DNA of 64,000 bases from CAINVV01 sp963663005 (GCA_963663005.2 CAXXHH010000014.1:186001-250000), one strand, 5' to 3'. Shown: positions 33,108 through 42,784, counted from the stretch's first letter. The notes: a model not told the origin generated them from the sequence alone. Program-made: numbers and translations.

Positions 33108-33266
33108 GGGAGAAAGGAGAAGGGAGCACGGAGAAGGAATTCGGTTACCCTGAGCTTTACAATCCCCCAGTCTCATAGTCCCCTAGTCTCATAGTCCCGG
33201 ATTGCGGGATTCCGGTCCCTGAGCTTGTCGAAGGGGAAAAGAGAGCACGGAGAAGGAATGCGGTTA
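33108..33266. repeat. Mosaic of short repeats between GH30 and a small secreted protein gene
   Basis: Heptads GGGAGAA, AGGAGAA, GGGAGCA, CGGAGAA run from 33108 to 33135. A 24-bp direct repeat starting GAGCACGGAGAAGGAA recurs with one mismatch at 33124-33147 and 33243-33266. Between the copies lie two exact copies of AGTCTCATAGTCCC in tandem and the motif CCCTGAGCTTGTCGAAGG, which from memory is a widely dispersed bacterial repeat. The second 24-bp copy ends in TTA, which is the TAA stop of the next minus-strand gene. Confidence 0.7.
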
Positions 33267-33731
33267 TTGTTTATCGAAGATGTAGGTTTCTTTCATTTCC
33301 CCAAAAGAGGAGGAACCCTGCGATTCGTTAACGAGCGTGTTCCCATTCAGTTTATACACCTCCACGATAGTCATTTCGCCGTTATCCCGCATGGGTATTT
33401 TGGTGGTGATCTTCAGTGAGCTCTTATCGTCCGACCAGGAGGCAGTTGATTTCTTTTGAGAATCACGCCATCCCTTATTGATACATTCCTTCCCGTCGAG
33501 GGTAAATTTATCGTTGGTAATAAAATCCTGATTCTGGAACGTAGAGTGCTTCTCCAGGTTTAGTTCATTCTCATTTTGCACGACGATTAGCTCATTCGGA
33601 GCCATCGTAAACTGGTCATTCAGTTTACTATTCGCCCGATTCAGTTTCCATTTACCGGAAAAATCTGCTGCATTAGCGGTTGCAAAGGCAGAAATCAAAA
33701 TTACCACCAGAAGGAATAACGATTTTTTCAT
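33264..33731 (-). CDS. Small secreted beta-rich protein of unknown function
   Basis: The 155-residue product has a classical signal peptide (MKKSLFLLVVILISAFATANA). The mature protein starts FSGKWKLNRANSKL, followed by alternating hydrophobic strands and many Lys/Asn/Ser residues, as in lipocalin-like or calycin-type periplasmic proteins. I do not recognise a named family. It is last in the operon porter - GH2 - DUF5107, 23 bp after the DUF5107 gene. Its stop codon lies in a repeat. Confidence 0.7.
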   Translation of the reverse strand: MKKSLFLLVVILISAFATANAADFSGKWKLNRANSKLNDQFTMAPNELIVVQNENELNLEKHSTFQNQDFITNDKFTLDGKECINKGWRDSQKKSTASWSDDKSSLKITTKIPMRDNGEMTIVEVYKLNGNTLVNESQGSSSFGEMKETYIFDKQ

Positions 33732-33754
33732 ACGTGAGCATTTTAAAATTTGAC

Positions 33755-36700
33755 CTATAAAGTTATTAATAAAAGTCCCGATTCTCCCAATTCAATCAGA
33801 TTTTGGCAATTTTTTCTATTGCGTTTGTTCAGATCATCATCCCAAATCTGGAGATCCGGGAGGGAGACCGCAAAATAGTCGAGTTTGAACTGATCTTCCA
33901 GGTGCTGTTTCCCAAAGTTTATCAATGTTTCGAAGCGCTCCCGGGCATCTTCATTTCGACCTAATTTCCTTAATGCCAGTCCCTGGTAAAAGATACTGTC
34001 GGGCTGTTGGTCATTGTAAAATATGGCCGGAGCCGGCTCTTTTATTCCTGTTGAAGCCGTCAGCCAGCATTCGTGTGCTAGAGCCCCCATTTCCAATTTG
34101 TCGTAAGCGCATCCCAGCCAGTAATAAACTGCATTTTCCTGTGCACCATACAGTTTACCCTCACCAAGATTTTGCGGATAGTGAAGGGCGTTTTTCAGCT
34201 TATCCACTGCTTCTCCGTGTTGCAGCTTTTCCAGCGAGGTTTTAGCCAACTCGACCAGACTCAAAACATATTGACCGGTCACCTTACCTTCTCCTCCTTC
34301 CCATGGATGAAATTTGTGCGCCATCAGAAGGTCGTAGGCTTTTTCAAAGTTGCCACATGAATTTAAAAGGGTGATCCGTTCGAGATAAAGATCGTCCCGG
34401 CTTGCCACAAGATCGGGATGCCTTTCCAGATTTTCCAGTCGGACGCCGGGAGGCACGTTTAAACGTTTGTGAAGCTGATCCAATTCCATCAGAATCCGTG
34501 CATCCGAGCTATCGAGAGAAAATGCTCTCTCAAGTTCTGCCAAGGCCTTTCCCGGGGCATTTTGTTTGTTGAAATATGCAAGCGCCAGGTTGCGGTGCAC
34601 GGTAGGAAAATTATCGTCGAGGGATACGGAAAGTTCCCAGTTGGAAATAGCGTCACCATACTGGCGGGAATGGTACCAGAAATTTCCGAGGTAATAGGGA
34701 GCTTTGGAATCTGAAGCATTTTTCGACTTGGCCCATTCCAATATCATAACTGCTTCAATTTGATTTGGAAAGCAATAATCGGACGGAACCTTGGCCGCCT
34801 TCTTTAGCGTTTCCATAGCCATTGAAACAGCTCCGGATTGAAATTCAAACCAGGCTTTATAATAGAGTGCCATCGGATAAATGCTCTGCCCCCGTTGCTC
34901 TTCAATGCCAACAGAAATCATTTCGATTGCCTCCTTATAAAATCCGGCGAAGGCATAATCCAGCGCGAATTCGATATAGGTATGGATATTTCCCCGGATC
35001 AGTGCGGCAAAGGCACCGGGTTCCTCCAAATTCGCGAGCTGTTTCTCAAAAAGAATCCCAAAGTTGAATTTATCCAGCGAAAGCGATTCAATCATTACTG
35101 ATTCAGCCTCACCAGTTTTGCCAAGTTTACGAAGTGTGGCCACTTTTAGATGACGCGCCTTGTGGTTATGCCAGTTTCTGACCAACGACCGGTCGATAAG
35201 CTCAAGAGCCTCATCCCATCGCTCCTGCAAACATTCGAGTTGGGAAAGCTGAAAATATCCCGAGGCCATAAAAGCGTCGTTCCAAACGGACTTGTAAAAC
35301 TGGTCGTACGCCTCATCATTTTTTTGCTGCAAGCGTAGTGCCAGTCCCAGATTATAGAATGCTTCACCCACGATCGGGTTAGGATTGCGTTCGGTAAGCG
35401 TTTCGATAGCCGTCCGAAAATAGGCCTCAGCCTCGGCAAATTTCCCCCGATTGAGGTACCAAAGACCTAATACATTGTTGCACCGGCTATCTTTGGGATC
35501 GCGTTTCAATCCCTCCAGATAATAGTCGCAGGGTTGATATGTTGCATGCCTGTATTGTTCCAGATGGAGCCCGGTAAGGTATAATTGTTCAACGCTTTCT
35601 ATCTCTCCTGGCATTTTTGCTGCTTTGGCTGCCTGAGGAATAGCTTTTTTCTGAGATGATTCCGGTTTCCAGCTTACCAGGATCATTCCATGCGAATCTT
35701 TTACCGCTATTTCAAGTGTCTGATAATCTAAATCTTTCGCAAAATCGAGATAACGTTCGAAAGAGGTCTCCGGACAAAAATCGAACGGCTCGTCCATCAA
35801 AATTTTTCCGTCTGCTTGCAAAATAACTCTGGCATTGGGGTATTCAGCTGTTGCATAGGCCCGTACTCTAATCTTTCCATCCGCTACCTCCAGGTTTACC
35901 ATCGCCTCTTTGGTCGCATTTTTCACCACACCAACATCCCTGAAGGGCATAAAATACTGCGAAAACGACTTCTCTTCACCGGGCATTAACCACGAAAAAT
36001 CTGGCTGGTTATCGGTGTAAACGCCGCACATCAACTCGATGTATGGGCCGTCCTCGTCCGTCAGATTTCTATCCCACGCCTGACCAAAATCGCTATGACC
36101 CCAGGTCCATTGCTTCTTTCCGGGTGAGACTCTATGGTTGGCCACATGCAATAATCCGCCTTTGCTGTCGTTTTCATATCCTCCGACAAAATTATAGTTC
36201 GAATTGACGGCCATATACGAGGTCGGTACAGGAATATTTTTGTACCACGAAATATCCGTTCCCGGAGCGTAATCCACTTTGTAATAGGTTCCTTTAGCTA
36301 TCGGAAATTCGGAAACGTCACGTTTTCCATGATCAAATACGGCATTTACATCGGGTGGGAAGACCGACTGGAACCAATCATTCACTTTGACGGCCGGGTT
36401 GGCCCACCACAGAAAGGTTTGCGGGAAATTTGTTCTGTTGAACAACTTCACCTTAATTTCGAGATATGCCTTATCCGGGTACAACGTAAATCCGGCCATT
36501 CCCCTGGTACGGAACATCCTTTCTACCTCACTGCACCAAACCGTCACGCTACCGTCTTCGTTATTTTCAATACAATGATCTATCGCCTCAAAGGTCGAAG
36601 GACGATGATGCTGAGGCCAATTGAACTCGATGCCGCCCGAAATCCAGGGACCGGTAAGGCCAACCAGAGCAGGCTTGATTACCTGGTTATAATAGACAAA

Positions 36701-36976
36701 ATGACGCTTCATGGTCTTGTCCCATGCCATTTGGATTCGCCCTCCCAATTCGGGCAAAATCATAATTTTGAGGTATTGATTCTCTATGAACAGGGCATTC
36801 CACGTGCGGTCAGTTTTTACATCCAGAATCTTCTCAATAACCGGATGTGGATAGACGACGCCGCTACTCCCCTGATAAACACGCTTTTCCAGAAACATCG
36901 GATTCTTTTCCGGCTTTCCTACCCCATAGGTTGGAATGGTCACTTGCTCGTACCAGGCTTTTACATCCATATCCAT
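33755..36976 (-). CDS. DUF5107 and TPR-repeat protein
   Basis: The 1073-residue protein has no signal peptide and is probably cytoplasmic. Residues ~10-340 are DUF5107, a beta-sandwich resembling galactose-mutarotase folds (LKIMILPELGGRIQMAWDK, SGGIEFNWPQHHRPSTFE, TFLWWANPAVKVN, HVANHRVSPGKKQWTWGH). From ~470 to 1050 come TPR-like helical pairs (CNNVLGLWYLNRGKFAEAEAY..., VHRNLALAYFNKQNAPGKALAE..., FYQGLALRKLGRNEDARERF...). Such proteins occur in sugar-use loci of Bacteroidetes. The GGRI and HHRP motifs suggest carbohydrate binding or catalysis, but none is proven to me. The 27-bp gap after the GH2 gene shows co-transcription with GH2 and the porter. Confidence 0.82.
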   Translation of the reverse strand: MDMDVKAWYEQVTIPTYGVGKPEKNPMFLEKRVYQGSSGVVYPHPVIEKILDVKTDRTWNALFIENQYLKIMILPELGGRIQMAWDKTMKRHFVYYNQVIKPALVGLTGPWISGGIEFNWPQHHRPSTFEAIDHCIENNEDGSVTVWCSEVERMFRTRGMAGFTLYPDKAYLEIKVKLFNRTNFPQTFLWWANPAVKVNDWFQSVFPPDVNAVFDHGKRDVSEFPIAKGTYYKVDYAPGTDISWYKNIPVPTSYMAVNSNYNFVGGYENDSKGGLLHVANHRVSPGKKQWTWGHSDFGQAWDRNLTDEDGPYIELMCGVYTDNQPDFSWLMPGEEKSFSQYFMPFRDVGVVKNATKEAMVNLEVADGKIRVRAYATAEYPNARVILQADGKILMDEPFDFCPETSFERYLDFAKDLDYQTLEIAVKDSHGMILVSWKPESSQKKAIPQAAKAAKMPGEIESVEQLYLTGLHLEQYRHATYQPCDYYLEGLKRDPKDSRCNNVLGLWYLNRGKFAEAEAYFRTAIETLTERNPNPIVGEAFYNLGLALRLQQKNDEAYDQFYKSVWNDAFMASGYFQLSQLECLQERWDEALELIDRSLVRNWHNHKARHLKVATLRKLGKTGEAESVMIESLSLDKFNFGILFEKQLANLEEPGAFAALIRGNIHTYIEFALDYAFAGFYKEAIEMISVGIEEQRGQSIYPMALYYKAWFEFQSGAVSMAMETLKKAAKVPSDYCFPNQIEAVMILEWAKSKNASDSKAPYYLGNFWYHSRQYGDAISNWELSVSLDDNFPTVHRNLALAYFNKQNAPGKALAELERAFSLDSSDARILMELDQLHKRLNVPPGVRLENLERHPDLVASRDDLYLERITLLNSCGNFEKAYDLLMAHKFHPWEGGEGKVTGQYVLSLVELAKTSLEKLQHGEAVDKLKNALHYPQNLGEGKLYGAQENAVYYWLGCAYDKLEMGALAHECWLTASTGIKEPAPAIFYNDQQPDSIFYQGLALRKLGRNEDARERFETLINFGKQHLEDQFKLDYFAVSLPDLQIWDDDLNKRNRKNCQNLIELGESGLLLITL

Positions 36977-37003
36977 ACAATTCGAATTTTCTGCTATGCT
37001 TAT

Positions 37004-39835
37004 TTAATTGTTTGTAAGTCTTTTCAGAAGGTCTGAAGCAATGGATACAGCCGGATTAAACTGATTTCCGGTCATGTATTTTTTTAAGCTGTACAGCAGC
37101 TGCCTCGCTTCAGGCCTATTTTCAATATCCGTATTAAGATCAATACCTGTCACAATAATTTTTCCTTTCCCTACTTTTGCCTCAAGAATCAGCGATAAAG
37201 GTCTGTTTGTGAACCAATCATCAATTACACGTACAACAGGTTTTATTTCTGTTGGAAAACTGCTGAGATTTATCGCGCCCGAGTGACTCATCGCGTCCCA
37301 CCATTCCCAATTGCTGTAGTATTCTGTCGGAAAATCTGCCAAAGCCGGATGGTTGGGATTACACAATATCCCAAGGGTATGCGGCGCCTGACCTCGAGTC
37401 CAGGCGGTATTCCAAAAGATGCTGGAAAAACCGATGGCAATATTACCGCCAAATTCAGGTTTCAATGTGCCCTTTTTCAGTGTCAGCAAGACATTGCCAC
37501 CCTGGTCGAGGTGCTCAATAGTTGCCTGATCCAGGGTATTGGTTACCCGAATTTTTTCAAATTTTGGATCCAGGACGTTCGCGACCGGATAGACCCAAAA
37601 ATCCCAATCATTTGTAAATGAGCTTACTGAAACCTCGAGCTTCAATTTCTCGGCCTTTTGAATGGAATTGAGTGGAATTGAGATTTTCCCCAGCTGAATG
37701 CAATTTCCCAGTTCGATCGTGGTTTTGGGCAATTTCCCGGATTGAATTGTCTTTCCTGTTTTGTCGGTGATTTTCCAAACTGGTGCGCAAGAGCGTATCG
37801 GTTTATCTCCAAAGTGAGCCACCTCAACGGATGCCTCGAAGGTTTCATTGTTTGTGAAAATGCATTTTTTCATTCGTGCCAGCGGTACTGTCGAATTGCA
37901 AAAATGGCTGTATTCGGCAGGTGAAATGTATCCCTTCTCCTCCCAAAACGCATCCAGAACGCCAACCAACGCGGTTCCCTGTCCGGGGAAGTCGTGCAAA
38001 TCCAGTAGCTGGAAGCCAGCAAATCCGGGTGTTCTCAGGGCAGCCTCGATGTCTGCTTTGTAGCATAAAGCCTGCAATTTCCCTGAAGCCAGCAAAAAGC
38101 TGTCGGCAAGTTGCCCCATCCCATGCTCTTTCAATCCCTCCTGAAAAATTTCGAAATTTCGTGCACGTACGACACCCTTATATTTTGCAATTTCGTTGAA
38201 ATTTGGGTAGACGCACCACTGTCCGATTTCGTGGCTTACAACCGGCTTATTGTATTTCGCGATCTTGGCAGACCAGTCGTAATTTGTTGCTGGAGCAGAT
38301 CCGTTGATTATGCTTTTTAACCCCTCACCCCAGCTCTGGATTCTGGGTGCCGGCGTGCTCAGGTAATCATTCTCGTCCAGGATCGGCCATCCTGCGCCTG
38401 ACGTATAGATTCTACGGCTGTCCAAATTTTTCCAATAGGTCACAAATTCCTTCAGGAACTGAACATGTTTGCGGCCGGCCGGTTCGTTGCCATAGGCCAT
38501 CATGCAGAATGAAGGATGATTCCCGTACGCATCCGCCATCCGCCGGCTCTCTTCATACAAATATGCATCGAAAGGCTTTCCATCGCCTAGTGTCGTGGAA
38601 TTGTTGCACCAGGATGAACATTCGACATGCAGGTAAAAGCCGGTGCGGTCGGCTGCTTCAAAAGCCGCCTCAGGAGGGCACCAGGAGTGAAAGCGCATAT
38701 GATTCAAACCGTGGGCACGACAGATATTGAAAATTTTCTGCCATTCTTCGGTCGTGCATGGCGGGTAACCCGTGTTCGGAAAGATGGCGCATTCGAGCGT
38801 TCCGCGGAGAAATGTCGGCTGACCGTTTATTTGAATCTGCTTCCCGACGGATTTAAACTCCCGCATTCCAAATGAGGTTTGAAAAGAATCCGGTAGACCG
38901 CCCTTTACATCCGACATAACGGCAGTGAGGTTGTACAATTCAGGATGAAACTCGCTCCAAAGTTTCGTGTCGTTTCCCATGGGGATATCCGTTGTCAAGA
39001 CGTTACTTCCTTGTCCCAGATTAAAAAAGACGGTTTTTGGAGCCGGGCTGGTAGCACCTTTGATTTGGAACTCGATCTTGATACCGAAGACTTTCCCGGT
39101 AGGATTTTGAATATCAACTTTGGCCGTAACCTGTTTCTTTTGGATATCCGGAAAGAGGTGAATGTTGCTGATATACACTGCTGGTCTCGCTTCCAGGAAC
39201 AGTTTTCCAACAATGCCATTCCAATTGGTTTGAGTATGATCGGAAACACTGTGAGAATTCATCCCCGGATCGATCTCTTTTGTGCGGTTGTCGATGCACA
39301 AAGTAAGGACGTGTTTCCCTGGATTTAATTTGCCTGTGAGGTCGTAGACATGTGGAGTGCCCAACGAGTTCCTCATGCCGGCTTCGGCTCCGTCGATCCA
39401 TAACCGACTTTCCCAGTGACAACGCTCCAGCGAAAGAATGACTGTTTGCTTATCCCAACCCGCAGGAATTGTAACTTCCTTCTGATACCAGGCAGCGCCC
39501 TGGTAGTGTTTCAGCGACTGCAGCCAAAAGGGAACCTTAAAATTTCCCGGCTGGCGGTATCTGGCATATTCCGGATTTTTAAAAAAGGAACTGTCTACAA
39601 TCTGCCCCGTCCATTTTGTATTCAGGTTTATCTCATCGCCTTTGTTGTTGGTGGACATAGAACCCGGGAGTGTGACATTCTCCCGAAGGGGATTGTTGAA
39701 CCATTTTTCAGTGACTCCTTTATCTGACGGGTCGGCAGCAAATTTCCAGGTACCTGAAAGATCAATCCGCTGCTGACCGATTAACTGGCAATTCGTGAAA
39801 ACAAGAATTGCGAAAACGAGCATCGATAACTTCAT
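37004..39835 (-). CDS. Secreted GH2 family glycosidase, 943 residues
   Basis: A signal peptide or lipobox-like start (MKLSMLVFAILVFTNCQLIG) leads into the GH2 sugar-binding domain (LSGTWKF, YQGAAWYQKEVTIP). An immunoglobulin-like domain and a TIM barrel follow, with the acid/base Glu in MAYGNEPAG (E451) and the nucleophile Glu in VVSHEIGQW (E536). Residues ~800-925 (LDQGGNVLLTLKKG ... VGKGKIIVTGID) resemble a glutamine-amidotransferase-like fold seen at the end of some long GH2 enzymes. Specificity is not clear: exo-acting on galactose, arabinopyranose or glucuronate are options. It lies 50 bp after the sugar porter gene and 27 bp before DUF5107. Confidence 0.88.
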   Translation of the reverse strand: MKLSMLVFAILVFTNCQLIGQQRIDLSGTWKFAADPSDKGVTEKWFNNPLRENVTLPGSMSTNNKGDEINLNTKWTGQIVDSSFFKNPEYARYRQPGNFKVPFWLQSLKHYQGAAWYQKEVTIPAGWDKQTVILSLERCHWESRLWIDGAEAGMRNSLGTPHVYDLTGKLNPGKHVLTLCIDNRTKEIDPGMNSHSVSDHTQTNWNGIVGKLFLEARPAVYISNIHLFPDIQKKQVTAKVDIQNPTGKVFGIKIEFQIKGATSPAPKTVFFNLGQGSNVLTTDIPMGNDTKLWSEFHPELYNLTAVMSDVKGGLPDSFQTSFGMREFKSVGKQIQINGQPTFLRGTLECAIFPNTGYPPCTTEEWQKIFNICRAHGLNHMRFHSWCPPEAAFEAADRTGFYLHVECSSWCNNSTTLGDGKPFDAYLYEESRRMADAYGNHPSFCMMAYGNEPAGRKHVQFLKEFVTYWKNLDSRRIYTSGAGWPILDENDYLSTPAPRIQSWGEGLKSIINGSAPATNYDWSAKIAKYNKPVVSHEIGQWCVYPNFNEIAKYKGVVRARNFEIFQEGLKEHGMGQLADSFLLASGKLQALCYKADIEAALRTPGFAGFQLLDLHDFPGQGTALVGVLDAFWEEKGYISPAEYSHFCNSTVPLARMKKCIFTNNETFEASVEVAHFGDKPIRSCAPVWKITDKTGKTIQSGKLPKTTIELGNCIQLGKISIPLNSIQKAEKLKLEVSVSSFTNDWDFWVYPVANVLDPKFEKIRVTNTLDQATIEHLDQGGNVLLTLKKGTLKPEFGGNIAIGFSSIFWNTAWTRGQAPHTLGILCNPNHPALADFPTEYYSNWEWWDAMSHSGAINLSSFPTEIKPVVRVIDDWFTNRPLSLILEAKVGKGKIIVTGIDLNTDIENRPEARQLLYSLKKYMTGNQFNPAVSIASDLLKRLTNN

Positions 39836-39885
39836 CTTTACAACGATTTGAAGGTTTGACTTTTAATCCCGCATATAAAAACAGA

Positions 39886-41268
39886 TTACATCTTTTCGAT
39901 TTCTTCCAGGCTTTTCCCTTTTGTCTCGGGCAGTTTCTTCAGAATAAACAGAAAGCCGGAAAAGCAAATGAAGGCATAAAGCCAGAAAGTTCCGCTGGCT
40001 TCCAACAGCATATTCAGAATCGGAAACGTATAGGTTAATACGAAACAAGCCATCCAAAGTGAGGTTGTTGCAATGGCCATGGCTGCTCCCCGAATGCTGT
40101 TCGGAAAGATTTCGGAAAGCACAACCCAGGTTATCGGAGCCAGAGTCATCGAATAGGTTGCGATGGCCAGCAGTACCAGCCCCAGAATTGCCATCCCTTT
40201 CAGTTCAAAGTAATAACTGGCACCCAGGGTAACGTATATCAGCGCCAGACCAAGAGAGCCAAAAAGCATTAGATTTCGCCTGCCCCAGCTGTCGACCATG
40301 CGCATAGCCAGCAGACAGAAGATAAGATTGACGGTGCCTGTTATGACAATATTGAAAAGCATGTCGCTAACTGAATAACCGGCGGCCCGGAAAATCTCCT
40401 CGGCATAGTTGAAGATTACATTTATGCCACACCATTGCTGAAAAATGGCCAGGATGATTCCCAAGACCAGAATAGGACGAACCTTTTTGGAACGCAATGC
40501 TTTCCAATCAATGGTTGAACCAGAGCCTTTGAGTGTCCCCGCAATTTCATTCTGTTCCTTCAGGGCATATCCTATTCCACCAATTTTTTCAAGAATGGAT
40601 AGCGCATCTTTCCACCTACCTGATTTTGCGAGGTATCTCGGACTTTCAGGTATAAAAAAGGATAGTACGAAAAATATAAATGCGGGAAATGTGCCAGCCC
40701 AGAACATCCATCGCCAGCCTGTCTGTCCATTCCAGGAATGAAGAATAAGTTCGTCGATTGCCCCTCCAGGAACTTTTTCGGCTATTAAATAGTTGACTAT
40801 CTGAGCCGATAATATACCAATCACAATTGTAAGCTGGTTTACCGAAACCAATCGTCCGCGCATAGACGCTGGAGATATTTCGGCGATATACATGGGCGAA
40901 ATGGCGGAAGCCAGTCCGATGCCCAATCCTCCAATCAGACGAAAAATGACGAACGGGGTAAAATGAGAAACGGCACCCGTTCCTATGGCAGCCACTGTAA
41001 ATAAGGCGGCAGCAATGATTAACGGCCTTTTTCTACCATACTGGTCGGTCAAATATCCTGAAATTAATGCCCCCACTAAACATCCGATGAGCGCACTACT
41101 CATGGCCCAACCCTGCAGATGGGGCGAATTTGTGATTTCAAAGAAACGTTCATAAAATGGTTTTGCTCCGCCGATTACCACCCAGTCGTAACCGAAAAGA
41201 AGTCCGCCCATGGCAGAAACCAATGTTATTCCCAGAATAAATTTTTTGTTGAGCGTTACATTTTCCAC
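39886..41268 (-). CDS. MFS sugar porter (XylE/AraE-type sugar:H+ symporter)
   Basis: The 460-residue protein has 12 predicted membrane spans and all sugar-porter signatures. These are GGLLFGYDWVVIGGAK, DQYGRKRPL in loop 2-3, RLIGGLGIGLASAISPMYIAEISPASMRGRLVSV (in two parts), PESPRYL at the end of helix 6, DSWGRR in loop 8-9 and LPETKGKSLEEIE at the C-terminus. It should import a monosaccharide such as xylose, arabinose or galactose. It is the first gene of the minus-strand operon with GH2, DUF5107 and a small secreted protein. A 16-bp perfect palindrome lies 57 bp upstream of its ATG. Confidence 0.93.
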   Translation of the reverse strand: MENVTLNKKFILGITLVSAMGGLLFGYDWVVIGGAKPFYERFFEITNSPHLQGWAMSSALIGCLVGALISGYLTDQYGRKRPLIIAAALFTVAAIGTGAVSHFTPFVIFRLIGGLGIGLASAISPMYIAEISPASMRGRLVSVNQLTIVIGILSAQIVNYLIAEKVPGGAIDELILHSWNGQTGWRWMFWAGTFPAFIFFVLSFFIPESPRYLAKSGRWKDALSILEKIGGIGYALKEQNEIAGTLKGSGSTIDWKALRSKKVRPILVLGIILAIFQQWCGINVIFNYAEEIFRAAGYSVSDMLFNIVITGTVNLIFCLLAMRMVDSWGRRNLMLFGSLGLALIYVTLGASYYFELKGMAILGLVLLAIATYSMTLAPITWVVLSEIFPNSIRGAAMAIATTSLWMACFVLTYTFPILNMLLEASGTFWLYAFICFSGFLFILKKLPETKGKSLEEIEKM

Positions 41269-41325
41269 AGAATATTATTTAGATGGTCCGGTAGTGAGAC
41301 ATGATGCACCGGCACAATTTTGATC

Positions 41326-41341
41326 TTTCTAAATTTAGAAA
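41326..41341. promoter_or_regulatory. 16-bp perfect palindrome upstream of the sugar porter operon
   Basis: TTTCTAAATTTAGAAA is fully self-complementary and begins 57 bp before the porter ATG. It contains TAAATTTA, one base off the TAnnTTTG -7 box, so it could be an operator over the promoter. AT-rich palindromes also arise by chance, hence the modest confidence. Confidence 0.35.
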
Positions 41342-41440
41342 TTTAATGGCAGAAAAAGTGTGTAATTTTTCTCTTATCGAATAAAATAACTGGGGAATTT
41401 AGATGACCCTCTTATGGAAATATGGTTCAACGATTCATCA

Positions 41441-41639
41441 GCCGGAGGCTTTGCCCCGGACCCCAATAACTTTTTTGGCTTGATCAAAAAAAGTCAAGGC
41501 TGCGCCAGCTTCGCTCGAAAAAACTACGCTTAACGGCTAAAAATTTTTAAACTCGCCTTCGGCTCAGACAGAAAAATTTTTTACGCCGTCTTCGCTTGTT
41601 TTTCGGCTCACCGGCCGGAGGCCGATCCCACACTGAGCA
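41441..41639. repeat. ~200-bp dispersed repeat, copy 1 (downstream of GH43)
   Basis: It runs from GCCGGAGGCTTTGCCCCGGA to CCGATCCCACACTGAGCA. It matches copy 2 at 42847-43057 in the same orientation, nearly identical from AAAAAACTACGCTT onward. It includes an A/T-run hairpin (ACTTTTTT ... AAAAAAAGT) and GCCTTCGGC-type short dyads. It is non-coding and fills most of the 409-bp gap between the porter promoter and the GH43 stop. Such GCCCCGGACCCC repeats are, from memory, widespread in Bacteroidetes. Confidence 0.85.
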
Positions 41640-41677
41640 TCCAAGTTGGCGTTGATTTTTAAAAACTAACCGACTCT

Positions 41678-42784
41678 TTACTTTGATACGGCCGTTCCGG
41701 AAGGTTTTGGCAATGGCTTTGCCGTTGGTTGCGGGATGCCCAGGACTGGATAATCATTTTCGTCCCAATTCATCTTCTGAGCCCTCGGTGAGCGGGCATC
41801 TCCCTGGCCTGGAATATCCGTCTTGGTACTGCGGGCATGATACAGGAGATAGTCTTCTTTTCCGTCCGGCGATTTGAAGAAGCTGTTATGTCCGGTACCG
41901 TACACCCCATTCTCGGGCGACTGACTAAATATTGGCTTTGTGGATTTCGACCAGGAGGCCGGATTTAACAAATCAGCGTCCGGCTTGGCCGACAGCAGTC
42001 CCAACGTATAATAGGGTGTCCAGCATCCGCTTGCAGAATAGACGATATGTATAAATTTCCCTTTCGGGCTCTTAATCGGCTGAGGCCCCTCGTTAACATA
42101 AACAATATGACCGGGCTGATTTCCATTTTCATTTATATATTTCCTCTCCCAATCGAACTCCGGTTTTGAAAGCAGCACTCGTTCAGAACCCAGAGTCCAG
42201 GGATTTGACATCTTCGCAATATAGATGCATTGAGTTTCAGTATCAACTCTCCTTGTTTGCCACCCTGACCACACCATATAAAGTGAGCCTTTATTTTCAA
42301 ATACGGAAGCATCAATGGCCCAATTGTTGTCCTTGTCGGTACTGATTCGCCCTTTCATTACGAATTCTCCCTCCAGTGGATTTTTATTCTTATTCTCTAA
42401 AACATAAATCTGATGATTGTCCGAATTACCATCGTCAGCAGCATAATAGACATACCACGCTCCATCGATAAAATGAATTTCAGGTGCCCAGAGGTGTTTC
42501 GAATTGGACGGATCTGTAGGTACCCAGATAGTCTTCTTTTGTGCATTCTTTAAATCGGTAATATCCGTGGTAAACAATAAAACAAGGTCTTTGGTGGTAT
42601 TCATGTAATAATACTTCCCATCGTGCCACAATGCCCAGGGATCAGGACCGCGCGGCAATAATGGATTTGTAAAGGTTCCGGAGACCGTAGAGGTGCTCTT
42701 TGACTCGCCCTGTCCAACGGATCTGTTGACACAAAACAGAGATATTTCGAAAAGCAGTGCAACGAATAGAAAGTACTTTTTCAT
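41678..42784 (-). CDS. Secreted GH43 family arabinan/xylan-type hydrolase
   Basis: The 368-residue protein has a signal peptide and the five-bladed propeller triad of GH43: general base Asp in GPDPWAL (D48), pKa modulator Asp in AIDASVF (D158) and general acid Glu in VNEGPQ (E232). HLWAPEIHFIDGAWYVYYAA and GTGHNSFFKSPDG are typical blades. No extra carbohydrate-binding module is present. It should release or cut alpha-L-arabinofuranosyl (or xylosyl) units; related subfamilies also contain exo-galactanases. The gene sits alone between two direct copies of a ~200-bp repeat, a configuration that could allow its loss or duplication. Confidence 0.9.
   Translation of the reverse strand: MKKYFLFVALLFEISLFCVNRSVGQGESKSTSTVSGTFTNPLLPRGPDPWALWHDGKYYYMNTTKDLVLLFTTDITDLKNAQKKTIWVPTDPSNSKHLWAPEIHFIDGAWYVYYAADDGNSDNHQIYVLENKNKNPLEGEFVMKGRISTDKDNNWAIDASVFENKGSLYMVWSGWQTRRVDTETQCIYIAKMSNPWTLGSERVLLSKPEFDWERKYINENGNQPGHIVYVNEGPQPIKSPKGKFIHIVYSASGCWTPYYTLGLLSAKPDADLLNPASWSKSTKPIFSQSPENGVYGTGHNSFFKSPDGKEDYLLYHARSTKTDIPGQGDARSPRAQKMNWDENDYPVLGIPQPTAKPLPKPSGTAVSK

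Noticed and set aside
36329..37036. 235-codon open frame antisense to the DUF5107 gene
   Set aside because: It overlaps the conserved DUF5107 domain; composition is that of a reverse-strand shadow.
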